Assembly: GCF_001294205.1 (NCBI RefSeq)
Contig: NZ_LAQT01000029.1
Span: 1-64,000, forward strand
Direction: 5' to 3'
DNA: 64,000 bases
Origin: Amantichitinum ursilacus
Lineage (GTDB): Bacteria > Pseudomonadota > Gammaproteobacteria > Burkholderiales > Chitinibacteraceae
Of the stretch, positions 18,137-26,516 are shown piece by piece. Position 1 is the stretch's first letter. The number at the start of each line of letters is the position of its first letter. The position numbers were made by a program, and so were the translations under genes. Below the pieces are notes generated by a model. The model searched no databases. It was not told the DNA's origin and was given only the letters and a program-made list of their open reading frames with translations.

Positions 18137-18559
18137 ATGTTTGGAAAGATATTCATTTTCATGATTTCAGGAACTATTTCTCTGGCCTATGCGGACGTCA
18201 GCGTGGAGCGACGTTGTCTGGAAAGTGAGAACAATAAAATCAGAATGGAACTTGTTCTCGTCGGAGATGCAGGAAGTAAATGGCAGGGCGGGTTTGTGCA
18301 ATACGGCAAGAAGAAGGCGCCTATTACCATCGTATACGCTGCATCCCGAGGCATGGAACTTGGTACGCGCCAGGAAAGTGCTGAACAAACCTGGTTAGAG
18401 ATTATCGGCAAGGATGTTACTGGCGCTTATGAATTCGATACTAATGCCGCTGCTATAAGTGGCTTTAGATATACCAATAAGAAGAATGGCAAAGCTGTAG
18501 GGTATACGGATATTAGCGGATCAATGGATAGCGTAGAGACTCAATGCTTAACCAAATGA
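18137..18559 (+). CDS. Orphan exported small protein, candidate T6SS immunity protein
   Basis: The 140-residue product starts at an ATG with GGAGA 6 nt upstream, independent of the vgrG relic frame before it. It has a signal peptide (about 1-19, ending SLAYA), two Cys (one early, one near the C-terminus) suggesting a disulphide, and no recognised domain. The DNA is visibly AT-richer than the flanking T6SS genes, a sign of transfer. An exported small protein next to vgrG without an adjacent effector fits an orphan immunity gene left behind when a vgrG-effector cassette was replaced. The function is inference. Confidence 0.7.
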   Translation: MFGKIFIFMISGTISLAYADVSVERRCLESENNKIRMELVLVGDAGSKWQGGFVQYGKKKAPITIVYAASRGMELGTRQESAEQTWLEIIGKDVTGAYEFDTNAAAISGFRYTNKKNGKAVGYTDISGSMDSVETQCLTK

Positions 18560-18731
18560 GTGGAAATAAATAATGGTATGGATCTTATGATTACCCTGCG
18601 AAAAGTTGTATTTGTAAGAAACGTACCGAGTCGTGCGGCGAGCGCTTGTCGCGCGGAACCATTTAGCTCCCCGATTGCTGGACTGACCTGCTCCGCAGCG
18701 TTTTCCTTGACCTCACGTAGCGAAACAAGTC

Positions 18732-21653
18732 ATGAATCTCTCTGATCTGATCGCCTCTTTTGCCAGCGCCTTTACCCAGGACAGCCGGGTACTGGAACTG
18801 CACTTTGGCAGTGGCGGCCCGCTGCCGGGCACCTTGCTGCCGCATGTGCTAGAGGGCTCGCACCAGCTTTCCAATGGCTATGTGTATACGCTGCAGTGTC
18901 TGTCGTCCGACACGTCGCTGGAGCTGAAGACGCTGCTGGGCCTGGCGGTGGAAGTCGATATCCTGAGCGCCGATGGCGGCCAGCAAGTGATCACCGGCGT
19001 GGTGAGCGCGGCGGCGGCCAAGGGTTCGGATGGCGGCTTTGCGCGTTACGACCTGACCATCGAACCGCCGTTTTCGCTGCTGCGTTTACGCACGGCCAGC
19101 CGCGTGTTCCAGGATTTGTCGGTGCCCGACATCGTGAAGACGGTGCTGGATGAACATGTGTCGAACAACCCGGTGTTTGGCGCGCACTTTGCCACGCGCT
19201 TTGATCTGAGCAAGACCTATCCGTCGCGCTCGTACACCGTGCAATACCGCGAATCGGACCTCGATTTTCTGCACCGCATTCTGGCGGAAGAGGGCATTCC
19301 GTATCGCTACGAATTTGAAGGCGGCGACACGCCGCTGACCACGCTGGTGCCGTTTGACGACCCGTACCAGCTGGAACAATCGCCGCTGGGCCGTGTGCGC
19401 TTTCATCGTGCCGACGTGACCGAGAGCGAAGATGCGCTGACGCACTGGTCGGCGCAACGCCAGATCACGCCTGCGCAGGTTTCGCTGGCCAGCTTTGATT
19501 ACAAACCGGCCGGCACCACCACCGCTGCCGACGAAACCCGCGTCGATCAGGGCGAAGCGGGCCGCCAGTTGCAAAGCACATTGACGCATTACGACGCCCC
19601 CGGCGCGTATTACGGCAGCGATGGCGAAGACCTGGGCCGCTATGCCGGCCTGCGCCAGCAAGCCATCGACGCGCTGGCCAAACACTTTATTGGCGAAGGC
19701 ACGGTGCGCGGGCTGGATGTGGGCCAGTGGTTCCAGCTGGACAACCATCCCGGCCACGAATTTGATACGCCGGAAGACCGCCAGTTTACGGTGACCAGCA
19801 CCATCATCAAGGCCAGCAACAACCTGCCGGGCGATCTGCAGCAAGGCTTGTCCGGCCTGATCAAGACCGCAGGCAAGGTCGGCCAGCTGAGCAATATGGT
19901 GGCCAGCGCGCGCACCGGCGACGCCGCCAGCATTGCCGGTCTGGCCGGTATGGCCTTGGGCAGCGGCCACTCCGCCAGCGACGCCACGCAAGACGCGCCG
20001 TTTAAAATGCAGATGCAGACGCAACGCCGCGGCCTGCCGCTGCTGCCCGATTACGCGGGCAAGGCATTGCGCAAACCCACCGCACCGGGCCTGCAAACCG
20101 CGCTGGTGGTGGGCCCGGCCGGGGAAGAAATCCATACCGACGACCAGGGCCGCATCAAGATCCAGTTGCACTGGCAGCGCAGCGATGAACACCCGCAATC
20201 GGGTGCCAACCTGGACGACAACAGCAGTTGCTGGGTGCGCGTGGCCATGCCCGCCGCCGGCGATGGCTGGGGCAACCAGCACATTCCGCGCATCGGCCAG
20301 GAAGTGGTGGTGCAGTTTATCGAAGGTGATATCGATCGCCCGCTGGTGACCGGCGTGTTGTACAACGGCAGCCATCGCCCGCCCGCGTTTAGCGGCGCCG
20401 GTTCGCTGCCCAACAACAAGGTGTTGTCGGGCTTTAAAAGCAAGGAATACAAAGGCAGCCAGTACAACGAACTGCTGTTTGATGATTCGACGGGCGAAGT
20501 CCGCGCCAAGCTGAGTTCCGAACACGGCAAGACGCAACTGAACCTGGGCTATCTGACCCACCCGCGCACCGACGGCAAGGCCGAAGCGCGCGGCGAGGGC
20601 TTCGAGCTGCGTACCGACAAACATGGCGCCATCCGCGCTGGCGCGGGTGTGTTCATCAGCGCTGATGCCGCCAGCAACGCGGCGGGCAAACAGCTGGACC
20701 GCAGCACGGCGCAAAGCAGCCTTGATGCTGCATTTGCGCTGGCGCAATCGCTGGGCGAAACCGCCACGCACCAACTGGCCGACACGCCGGAAACCGGCAA
20801 CAACGGCCAGGCCGTCACCAGCGATAACGCCGCGGGCGCCAAACAAGCCAGCGGCCATCAATACCATCTGAAAGAAGCCCTGCGCGCCTGGGAAAACGGC
20901 AGCAACACCGCCAAAGACGCCAGCGGCGATCAGGCCGGCATGCAGGGCTTGCTGGTGTTGAGCGCACCGGCCGGCATCGCGCTGGCCACCTCGCAAAGCC
21001 AGACGCTGGCCGCCGGCACCAACCTGGACATCACGGCGCAACGCGACACCAACCAGACCTCGGGCCGCCGTTGGCTGCACAACGTGGGCGAGCACATCAG
21101 CCTGTTTGTGGCCGGCGTGGCCGACAAGGTGGCGATGAAGCTGATCAGCGCCAAAGGCAAGATCCAGATCCAGGCGCAGGCCGACAGCATCGAAATGCAG
21201 TCCGCCAAAAACATCGAACAGACCGCGCACGAGACCATCAACATCACCGCGGGCAAAGAGATTTTGCTGACCGCGGGCGGCGCGTATATCCGGCTGGCCG
21301 GCGGCAATATCGAAATCCATGCGCCGGGCGCGATTGATATCAAGGGTGCGAGCCATAGCATGAGCGGGCCGGCGCAGATGCAGAAAAACCTGCCTGAATT
21401 CAAATCGCCATATGCCGGGCATTTCCAGATGGTGGATGAGGCGGGCAATGTAATGGCCAACCACCCGTATCTGATTGAAATGCCTAACGGCAACAAGATT
21501 TTCGGGGTGACGGACAACGAAGGAAAAACCGTTACAGCGCATACGCCGCAGCCCGATAAGATCGCCATGACGCCGGTATTTGCGGACGTTTGGGATGACG
21601 AACAGCTGAATTTGTATCACACAGAAATGAGGGAATTATGGGATCAAGACTGA
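18732..21653 (+). CDS. vgrG: T6SS spike protein VgrG (TssI) with C-terminal extension
   Basis: VgrG trimers form the spike at the tip of the Hcp tube and carry effectors. The 973-residue protein has the gp27-like N-terminal domain (RVLELHFGSGGPLPG, YRESDLDFLHRILAEEGIPYRYEFEG), the gp5 OB-fold (DEHPQSGANLDDNSSCWVRV, then GWGNQHIPRIGQEVVVQF) and the DUF2345 beta-helix (about 640-880). From about residue 895 it ends in a DEAGN...NHPYLIEMPNG..FGVTDNEGKT segment, resembling a transthyretin-like adaptor domain that often binds the cognate effector. Its last 16 bp overlap the next gene, tying it to the downstream effector module. Confidence 0.95.
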   Translation: MNLSDLIASFASAFTQDSRVLELHFGSGGPLPGTLLPHVLEGSHQLSNGYVYTLQCLSSDTSLELKTLLGLAVEVDILSADGGQQVITGVVSAAAAKGSDGGFARYDLTIEPPFSLLRLRTASRVFQDLSVPDIVKTVLDEHVSNNPVFGAHFATRFDLSKTYPSRSYTVQYRESDLDFLHRILAEEGIPYRYEFEGGDTPLTTLVPFDDPYQLEQSPLGRVRFHRADVTESEDALTHWSAQRQITPAQVSLASFDYKPAGTTTAADETRVDQGEAGRQLQSTLTHYDAPGAYYGSDGEDLGRYAGLRQQAIDALAKHFIGEGTVRGLDVGQWFQLDNHPGHEFDTPEDRQFTVTSTIIKASNNLPGDLQQGLSGLIKTAGKVGQLSNMVASARTGDAASIAGLAGMALGSGHSASDATQDAPFKMQMQTQRRGLPLLPDYAGKALRKPTAPGLQTALVVGPAGEEIHTDDQGRIKIQLHWQRSDEHPQSGANLDDNSSCWVRVAMPAAGDGWGNQHIPRIGQEVVVQFIEGDIDRPLVTGVLYNGSHRPPAFSGAGSLPNNKVLSGFKSKEYKGSQYNELLFDDSTGEVRAKLSSEHGKTQLNLGYLTHPRTDGKAEARGEGFELRTDKHGAIRAGAGVFISADAASNAAGKQLDRSTAQSSLDAAFALAQSLGETATHQLADTPETGNNGQAVTSDNAAGAKQASGHQYHLKEALRAWENGSNTAKDASGDQAGMQGLLVLSAPAGIALATSQSQTLAAGTNLDITAQRDTNQTSGRRWLHNVGEHISLFVAGVADKVAMKLISAKGKIQIQAQADSIEMQSAKNIEQTAHETINITAGKEILLTAGGAYIRLAGGNIEIHAPGAIDIKGASHSMSGPAQMQKNLPEFKSPYAGHFQMVDEAGNVMANHPYLIEMPNGNKIFGVTDNEGKTVTAHTPQPDKIAMTPVFADVWDDEQLNLYHTEMRELWDQD

Positions 21654-22159
21654 AATTTGCATTTGCCGCTGCCGCAATGATTTATGGCGCAGGCGCCTAT
21701 GCCGCCGATGCAGCAACGCCCTGGGTGACCCCGCTGAAATGTGGTGATGCACAGGCTCGCTTTACGGTGAGCTGCAGCAAAGCCAAATCGGCCAATGAGC
21801 GCAATAGCTGCAAGATGCCGCAAAAACTTGAGTTTCTGGATCAGTCCGGTGCCGTCATTAAAACCGTGAATCTGCCGGTTTATGCGCCCGGCGAGCAGGC
21901 CAAATACAAAGCGGCGGGCACGGATCAGCAAATGTTTGCCATGACCTACAGCTGCGTAAAACTCGACGGTAAAGATTATTTCAACATTTACTATTCGGCG
22001 AATACCGGCGCTGAAGAATTCAACGAAAAGGAAAACCAGTTCTCGGCGAGCGGCGAATTTGTGCCGCCTGGCAAGTTACGCGATCGCATTGGCGTAGCGG
22101 ACGGCGAGAACCCTGATCGTAATAAAGATCACCACATTAAAGCAGCGTCTTTCAATTAA
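21638..22159 (+). CDS. Exported small protein, family A copy 1 (putative immunity or accessory)
   Basis: A 173-residue protein with a signal peptide (about 1-22, ending AYA) and four Cys in the mature part (KCGD, VSCS, NSCK, YSCV), suggesting two disulphides in the periplasm. It overlaps vgrG by 16 bp and ends 3 bp before the effector gene. A paralogue at 25322 is about two-thirds identical by eye, with the same Cys pattern and the same ENPDRNKDHHIKA ending. Periplasmic location beside a peptidoglycan-attacking effector fits an immunity protein, though a gene preceding the effector could instead be an exported partner. I do not recognise the family. Confidence 0.85.
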   Translation: MGSRLKFAFAAAAMIYGAGAYAADAATPWVTPLKCGDAQARFTVSCSKAKSANERNSCKMPQKLEFLDQSGAVIKTVNLPVYAPGEQAKYKAAGTDQQMFAMTYSCVKLDGKDYFNIYYSANTGAEEFNEKENQFSASGEFVPPGKLRDRIGVADGENPDRNKDHHIKAASFN

Positions 22160-22162
22160 GCC

Positions 22163-24007
22163 ATGAGCGATATCTACGAGTTGTTGTACTGCGCGAAGGG
22201 CGCGGAATATAAAGAAGAGCAGATCAAGGATTATTCTGCGCTGAAAAAATATCCGCATATTATCAAGCCGGAAGGAGCCTTGGCCGGAAACTCGCGCGTG
22301 GTGGGTGACGCGTCGCGGGAGGTGCAGCAAAAGATCATCGACAAGATTATTGAGGTGGGGGTGCGCTACCACCTTAACTATCGCGAGATTGCCTATGTCT
22401 TGCTGATTGCCAAAGCAGAGTCGGGCTTTAACCCGGATGCTGCCGCAGGCACGACCAGCGCGTCGGGTATCGCTCAATACACCAAAGGCAATGCGGAAGA
22501 AGCGGAGAAGGACAACTACTCCAAAGATATGCTGGGTTTCTCATTGCATATGGTGCCGTGGCCAGATCGATTTGACGCTGAGAAAGGTGTATTCGGGCTG
22601 GTTCTTTCCTATATGGTCGGTCGGAACAAAGCCAAAGAAATGGCGGGCGCCCATTGGGAAAATTACGTTTATATCTACCATCATGACGGCTGGTACACGC
22701 ACACCACGCCTCAAGAGGCCAAAAAATTAGGCTCTTATGCGATTGCGGAAAAGAAGATTATTCCGCATCTGGATGCCGTCGAAGCCGCTTTGAAATCCAG
22801 CACCAAAGTCAGCTTTACATTGAATGACGCCCAAGGCACGCCCAAGGCGAACCAGCCTTATGTCGCCATTGTTGCTGCAGCGGCGCCAGCCGGTAAGCCG
22901 CCTTCTGCACAGAAAGCCAAAGAAGTAAAAGTAATCAAGGGCGCTACGGACGGACAAGGCAAGACACAGCCGATTCATGTACCTGGCGTATCTGAAATTG
23001 TTTTTGCCATTCTGAACCCTTATGTGGTGGCCAAAACCAAAGGCGTTTCCGCTATCCCTACCGTGGAAAAACACACCGTTAAAAAGGGTGAAACGCTATC
23101 TTCCATCGCCAAAGAAAACGATATGACGGTCGATGAACTGGCCGAGCTCAATCATATTAAAGACAAGAATAAATTGGCGGTCGGCGCGCAATTGGTGGTT
23201 AACAAGCCGCATATCCCCAGAAAGCCGGAACCAGGCTTGATGCAGAAAGTAAGCACGGCGCTGAAAGTGGAGCCCGAGCACGCCTCGACCTTGTTTGAAT
23301 ATTCGCGTAGCCACGTGGTGCTGCCTAAAGGCAGTCCGGTGCAAAAAAACGCCGAAGTGAAGATTCAGGCGGCCCCCAAGCCCACCAAGCCTGCGACGCC
23401 CAAGCCCGAACTGAAAGAGCACAAAACCAACGAAAACAATGACGCTAAACCGGTTGCGGTGGCTACTGCCAAAACCACGGCAGTCGTGACGATTGCCAAA
23501 GACGTGGCGGAACCGGATCTGATTTCCGAATACACCCGCAAACTGGTCGGCGATGTGGCTTCCCGCATCGGGCTGGACCTCGTCATTATCACCAGTGGGA
23601 TCCGGCCACCCAAACGCCAGGCAAAAACGCTTTATGACAATATCGAGTCATTAGGGGTGGATAAACAATTGAAGTTGTACGCCGCGCCGGGAAGGGCGGT
23701 GGTCAATGTTTATGCGGAGTTGCATAAAAAGGGGGCTTCGAGGCAAGAGATTATTGAGGCGATGGAGGATAAGATTGATGAGCTGGCCAAAGAGGGAAAA
23801 CGGGTTTCCAAACATTGTGTTCCCGAAGAACTCTACAAGAAGCTCAATGTGATCGATATTTCTCACAGCCGTATGCCGCCTTCCCGGCGCGAGCCCTTTG
23901 AGAAAGAAATTGCAGCTTTAATGGAAAAGAAACTGATTAACGTATTTATTTCACCGAGGATGAAAGGTGGCGAACCTGCATATCATTTGGAAATCCCTCA
24001 GCCTTAA
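22163..24007 (+). CDS. T6SS effector: lysozyme-like, LysM and tentative M15 peptidase domains
   Basis: A 614-residue cytoplasmic-type protein (no signal peptide) encoded just after vgrG, so probably loaded on the spike. Residues about 40-200 look lysozyme/transglycosylase-like, with AKAESGFNP (Glu86 as candidate acid) and ASGIAQYTKG. Residues about 304-347 form a LysM domain (HTVKKGETLSSIAKEN...LAVGAQLVV). A Lys/Pro/Ala linker (about 365-450) leads to a C-terminal domain with SGIRPPKRQA, SKH (His551), VIDIS (Asp565) and YHLEI (His608), an arrangement like the M15 zinc site although the His-Asp spacing is longer than usual. It may cut both glycan and peptide parts of peptidoglycan. Confidence 0.85.
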   Translation: MSDIYELLYCAKGAEYKEEQIKDYSALKKYPHIIKPEGALAGNSRVVGDASREVQQKIIDKIIEVGVRYHLNYREIAYVLLIAKAESGFNPDAAAGTTSASGIAQYTKGNAEEAEKDNYSKDMLGFSLHMVPWPDRFDAEKGVFGLVLSYMVGRNKAKEMAGAHWENYVYIYHHDGWYTHTTPQEAKKLGSYAIAEKKIIPHLDAVEAALKSSTKVSFTLNDAQGTPKANQPYVAIVAAAAPAGKPPSAQKAKEVKVIKGATDGQGKTQPIHVPGVSEIVFAILNPYVVAKTKGVSAIPTVEKHTVKKGETLSSIAKENDMTVDELAELNHIKDKNKLAVGAQLVVNKPHIPRKPEPGLMQKVSTALKVEPEHASTLFEYSRSHVVLPKGSPVQKNAEVKIQAAPKPTKPATPKPELKEHKTNENNDAKPVAVATAKTTAVVTIAKDVAEPDLISEYTRKLVGDVASRIGLDLVIITSGIRPPKRQAKTLYDNIESLGVDKQLKLYAAPGRAVVNVYAELHKKGASRQEIIEAMEDKIDELAKEGKRVSKHCVPEELYKKLNVIDISHSRMPPSRREPFEKEIAALMEKKLINVFISPRMKGGEPAYHLEIPQP

Positions 24008-24608
24008 CCTGATCGGCGCATCGGTTCTGCTTTTGAGCAATCCCGCACATGCTTGTGACGCCCTCAAAGATGGCGTTTACGTGGCGGATAGCGATGCGAA
24101 TTCGCTTACGGATGGTGGTCAATGGTCCAGAGTGGTTAAAGAATTAACGCTGGGTGAAAAGAAATTCTTTGGTACCACTGGGCAGTTTGACCTGGCCTAT
24201 GTCATCAAGGATGGGCAAATCACTTTATATCGCGGCATTTCCAATGCGCTTGATGAGCACTACGAAACCCTGTACTCGGTGATTCCGGTTCAGAGCGCCG
24301 GTAGCTGTGACGGCAAATTTGTGCTGGATATGGTGTTTGATCGTTATTACACCTCGGTGCTTAAAATTGGCCAGATCTCGCCAGCCAAAAAGCCGAAATC
24401 TACCGACCCGATCAAAGCGCATATCGAAGGGCATGTGTTGACCGATGGTAATCTCCACCTGGATAGCTGCCAAGCGTTTGAACAACGGACCACGGGCTGG
24501 CGCAAGACTAGCGATGATTTGGGTATGTGTGGCGGCGGCAACAAGACAACGCTGTTTAACATCAAAGACAAAGTGGTCGGTCAAAAAGGTTGGGAATCCA
24601 TTAAGTAA
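23967..24608 (+). CDS. Exported small protein, family B copy 1 (likely immunity protein)
   Basis: A 213-residue protein starting at GTG and overlapping the effector 3' end by 41 bp, a tight coupling typical of effector-immunity pairs. It has a signal peptide (about 12-30, ending PAHA) and several Cys, with conserved blocks DGVYVAD, TDGGQWSRV, GTTGQF, AHIEGHVL.DGNL and FNIK..VVGQKGWESI. A paralogue lies at 25841 (about 60% identical by eye). Immediate downstream position, periplasmic export and a duplicate copy make it the best immunity candidate for the peptidoglycan effector. No domain name recognised. Confidence 0.85.
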   Translation: MANLHIIWKSLSLNLIGASVLLLSNPAHACDALKDGVYVADSDANSLTDGGQWSRVVKELTLGEKKFFGTTGQFDLAYVIKDGQITLYRGISNALDEHYETLYSVIPVQSAGSCDGKFVLDMVFDRYYTSVLKIGQISPAKKPKSTDPIKAHIEGHVLTDGNLHLDSCQAFEQRTTGWRKTSDDLGMCGGGNKTTLFNIKDKVVGQKGWESIK

Positions 24609-24646
24609 GGGTTCGCACCATCGCTTTTGAATGCGTATTGCGCAAA

Positions 24647-24678
24647 TGGACGGCAACGGCTGCGCTGATTGCCGTCCA
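24647..24678 (+). terminator. Inverted repeat between immunity-like genes
   Basis: A perfect 10-bp stem (TGGACGGCAA / TTGCCGTCCA) around a 12-nt loop, in the 101-bp gap after family B copy 1. No U-run follows, so it may be a weak terminator, an RNA-processing site or a recombination boundary of the array. Confidence 0.45.
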
Positions 24679-24709
24679 GTTCAATCCAAGGCCGATAGTG
24701 AGCCCGATA

Positions 24710-25294
24710 ATGAAAAAAGCGTGGGCGCTAAGCGCCCTGTTAATGAGCACCCAGGTATTTGCCGCCCCCGCCACGGGCATTTTCGCCAGCGTACCGGTGA
24801 TGCATAGCGGCAAAGTGGTCACCGTGGAAACGCTGCTGTTTTTGGATCAAAAGCTGGACAAAGCCACGGTGTTTTCGTCGCTGCAGCAGCAAGAAAGCAA
24901 TACCTACAACGTGGCTTGCTGCGTGGAAGTGGCGGATCTGACACCGCTGGATATCAATGCGGTGATTGCCAAATACAGCGTGGACCCCGATTTTGCCGAC
25001 GAAGTAAAAGGCATTAAAGGCTACAAGTTTGCCTATCGCACCCGCTATTCAAAGACCGATATCAATAGCACGCAGAAAACCCTGATCAGCAGCGGCAGCA
25101 GTGCGCATCCGATTCCGTATCTGATGCCCGCAGTCGAAGCAAAGATCATGTCTGATAGCGTCAAGAGCAGTTTTAAAGCCAGCGATAGCAACGTTAAATT
25201 GCAAGACAAAACCCGTAATGGCGCGGATGTAATCACATTTACCGTCGATGGCAAAAAGAGTGTGTTTACCATTCCGGCGCAAACGGGCGGTTGA
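24710..25294 (+). CDS. Exported small protein of unknown family in the immunity array
   Basis: A 194-residue protein beginning MKKAWALSALLMSTQVFAA, a clear signal peptide; an upstream TTG at 24638 would bury it. The mature part has a CC pair (NVACCVEVADL) and is rich in Lys, Ser and Asp. It does not resemble families A or B. It stands between the A1-effector-B1 set and the A2-B2 set, all on the same strand with short gaps. Either an unrelated immunity gene or an accessory exported protein; I cannot assign a function. Confidence 0.8.
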   Translation: MKKAWALSALLMSTQVFAAPATGIFASVPVMHSGKVVTVETLLFLDQKLDKATVFSSLQQQESNTYNVACCVEVADLTPLDINAVIAKYSVDPDFADEVKGIKGYKFAYRTRYSKTDINSTQKTLISSGSSAHPIPYLMPAVEAKIMSDSVKSSFKASDSNVKLQDKTRNGADVITFTVDGKKSVFTIPAQTGG

Positions 25295-25321
25295 TTGAAC
25301 CGGTATTGGCGAGAGATTCAA

Positions 25322-25837
25322 ATGCAATTCAAACACGTATTGGGCACCGCATTTTCGGCAATGGCGCTCGCCGCTGCCGCCCACGCCGCGGATGCGCCGT
25401 GGGTGACGCCGATGAAATGCGGCGACGCTCACGCGCGCTTGACGGTCAGCTGCACCAAAGCCAGATCGTCCGACGAGCGCAATAGCTGCAAGATGCCGCA
25501 AAAGCTTGAGTTTCTGGACAAAAATGGCGCGGTGATCAAAACGCAAAACGTGCCGCTGTACGCACCGGGCGAGCAAGCTAAATACACTGCGGCCGGTACC
25601 GATAAAAAGATGTTCTCGGTGTATTACAGCTGCATCAAACTCGATGGCAAAGATTTCTTCAGTCTTTATTACGCGGCGGATACCGGTAATGAAGAAACCA
25701 ACGAGCAAGAGAATGAATTTACCGCGAATGGCGACTTGGTAACCGACAAAGCGCTGACGCTGCGTATAGGCCGCGCGGACGCTGAGAATCCTGATCGCAA
25801 TAAAGACCATCACATTAAAGCCGTTTCATTTCCTTAA
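25322..25837 (+). CDS. Exported small protein, family A copy 2
   Basis: A 171-residue paralogue of the gene at 21638, with a signal peptide (ending AHA), the same PWVTP.KCGDA start of the mature chain, all four Cys in the same places, the MPQKLEFLD block and the NPDRNKDHHIKA tail. The ATG at 25322 is preferred over a TTG-type upstream start at 25295, as it has GAGAG upstream and gives a normal signal peptide. It is followed 3 bp later by family B copy 2, so the A and B genes are duplicated as a pair without a second effector between them. Confidence 0.85.
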   Translation: MQFKHVLGTAFSAMALAAAAHAADAPWVTPMKCGDAHARLTVSCTKARSSDERNSCKMPQKLEFLDKNGAVIKTQNVPLYAPGEQAKYTAAGTDKKMFSVYYSCIKLDGKDFFSLYYAADTGNEETNEQENEFTANGDLVTDKALTLRIGRADAENPDRNKDHHIKAVSFP

Positions 25838-25840
25838 GCC

Positions 25841-26473
25841 ATGAAAACCATCCAGAGAATAGTGCGCGTCAGTCTGGCTGCCGCAGCCGCCCTTGTTCTA
25901 AGCCATCAAGCCAGCGCATGTGTGGCACTTAGCGACGGCGTATATGTCGGCGATGAGGCCGCCGATGCGCGCACCGACGGTGGCCAATGGTCCCGGGTGC
26001 TGACAGAACTAACGCATGCCGATAAGAAATTTGCCGGCACTACCGGGCAATTCGGCCTTGTATATGTGGTCAAGAATGGCCAGATCAGCACCTATCACAG
26101 CTTGCCCAATGATCTGGATGAGCGTTATGAAACGTTGTATGCATTTGAACCCGTAAAAAGCAGCCTGGACTGCGCTGGCAAATTTACGTTCGAATTTGTT
26201 ATCGATACGTTTTATCCGCCCTATCTTCGCATCGGCCAAGTGCCAAAAGCGAAAGGCAAGGCCATGATCTCCGCGGTCAAAGCCCAGATCGAAGGCCATG
26301 TTTTGCCCGATGGCAATCTGTTTCTCGATACTTGCCAGGCGTTTGATGAGCGCAAAAGCGGCTGGAGAAAAACGGATGACGGCTGGGGTGTTTGCGGTGG
26401 CGGCAGCAAAGCCACGCTATTTAATATCAAAGCTAAAGTCGTCGGCCAGAAAGGCTGGGAATCGATTCAATAA
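25841..26473 (+). CDS. Exported small protein, family B copy 2
   Basis: A 210-residue paralogue of the gene at 23967, with a signal peptide (ending QASA), the conserved DGVYVGD, TDGGQWSRV, GTTGQF, EGHVL.DGNL and GWRKT blocks, a CGGG segment and the same VVGQKGWESI ending. It directly follows family A copy 2. The divergence between the copies (about 40% of residues) shows that the duplication is not recent or that selection drove change, as expected for immunity proteins that widen protection against variant effectors. Confidence 0.85.
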   Translation: MKTIQRIVRVSLAAAAALVLSHQASACVALSDGVYVGDEAADARTDGGQWSRVLTELTHADKKFAGTTGQFGLVYVVKNGQISTYHSLPNDLDERYETLYAFEPVKSSLDCAGKFTFEFVIDTFYPPYLRIGQVPKAKGKAMISAVKAQIEGHVLPDGNLFLDTCQAFDERKSGWRKTDDGWGVCGGGSKATLFNIKAKVVGQKGWESIQ

Positions 26474-26516
26474 TCCGAGTTAGCCCGTGCGGATACCCTC
26501 ATCAAATGGATTGAAT

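Noticed and set aside
18560-18745. 61-codon frame between the orphan gene and vgrG
   Set aside because: No ribosome site, no conserved feature, and it runs into the vgrG start; the 172-bp gap is taken as non-coding.
19086-21620. 844-codon frame opposite vgrG
   Set aside because: Antisense shadow of vgrG by the same criteria.
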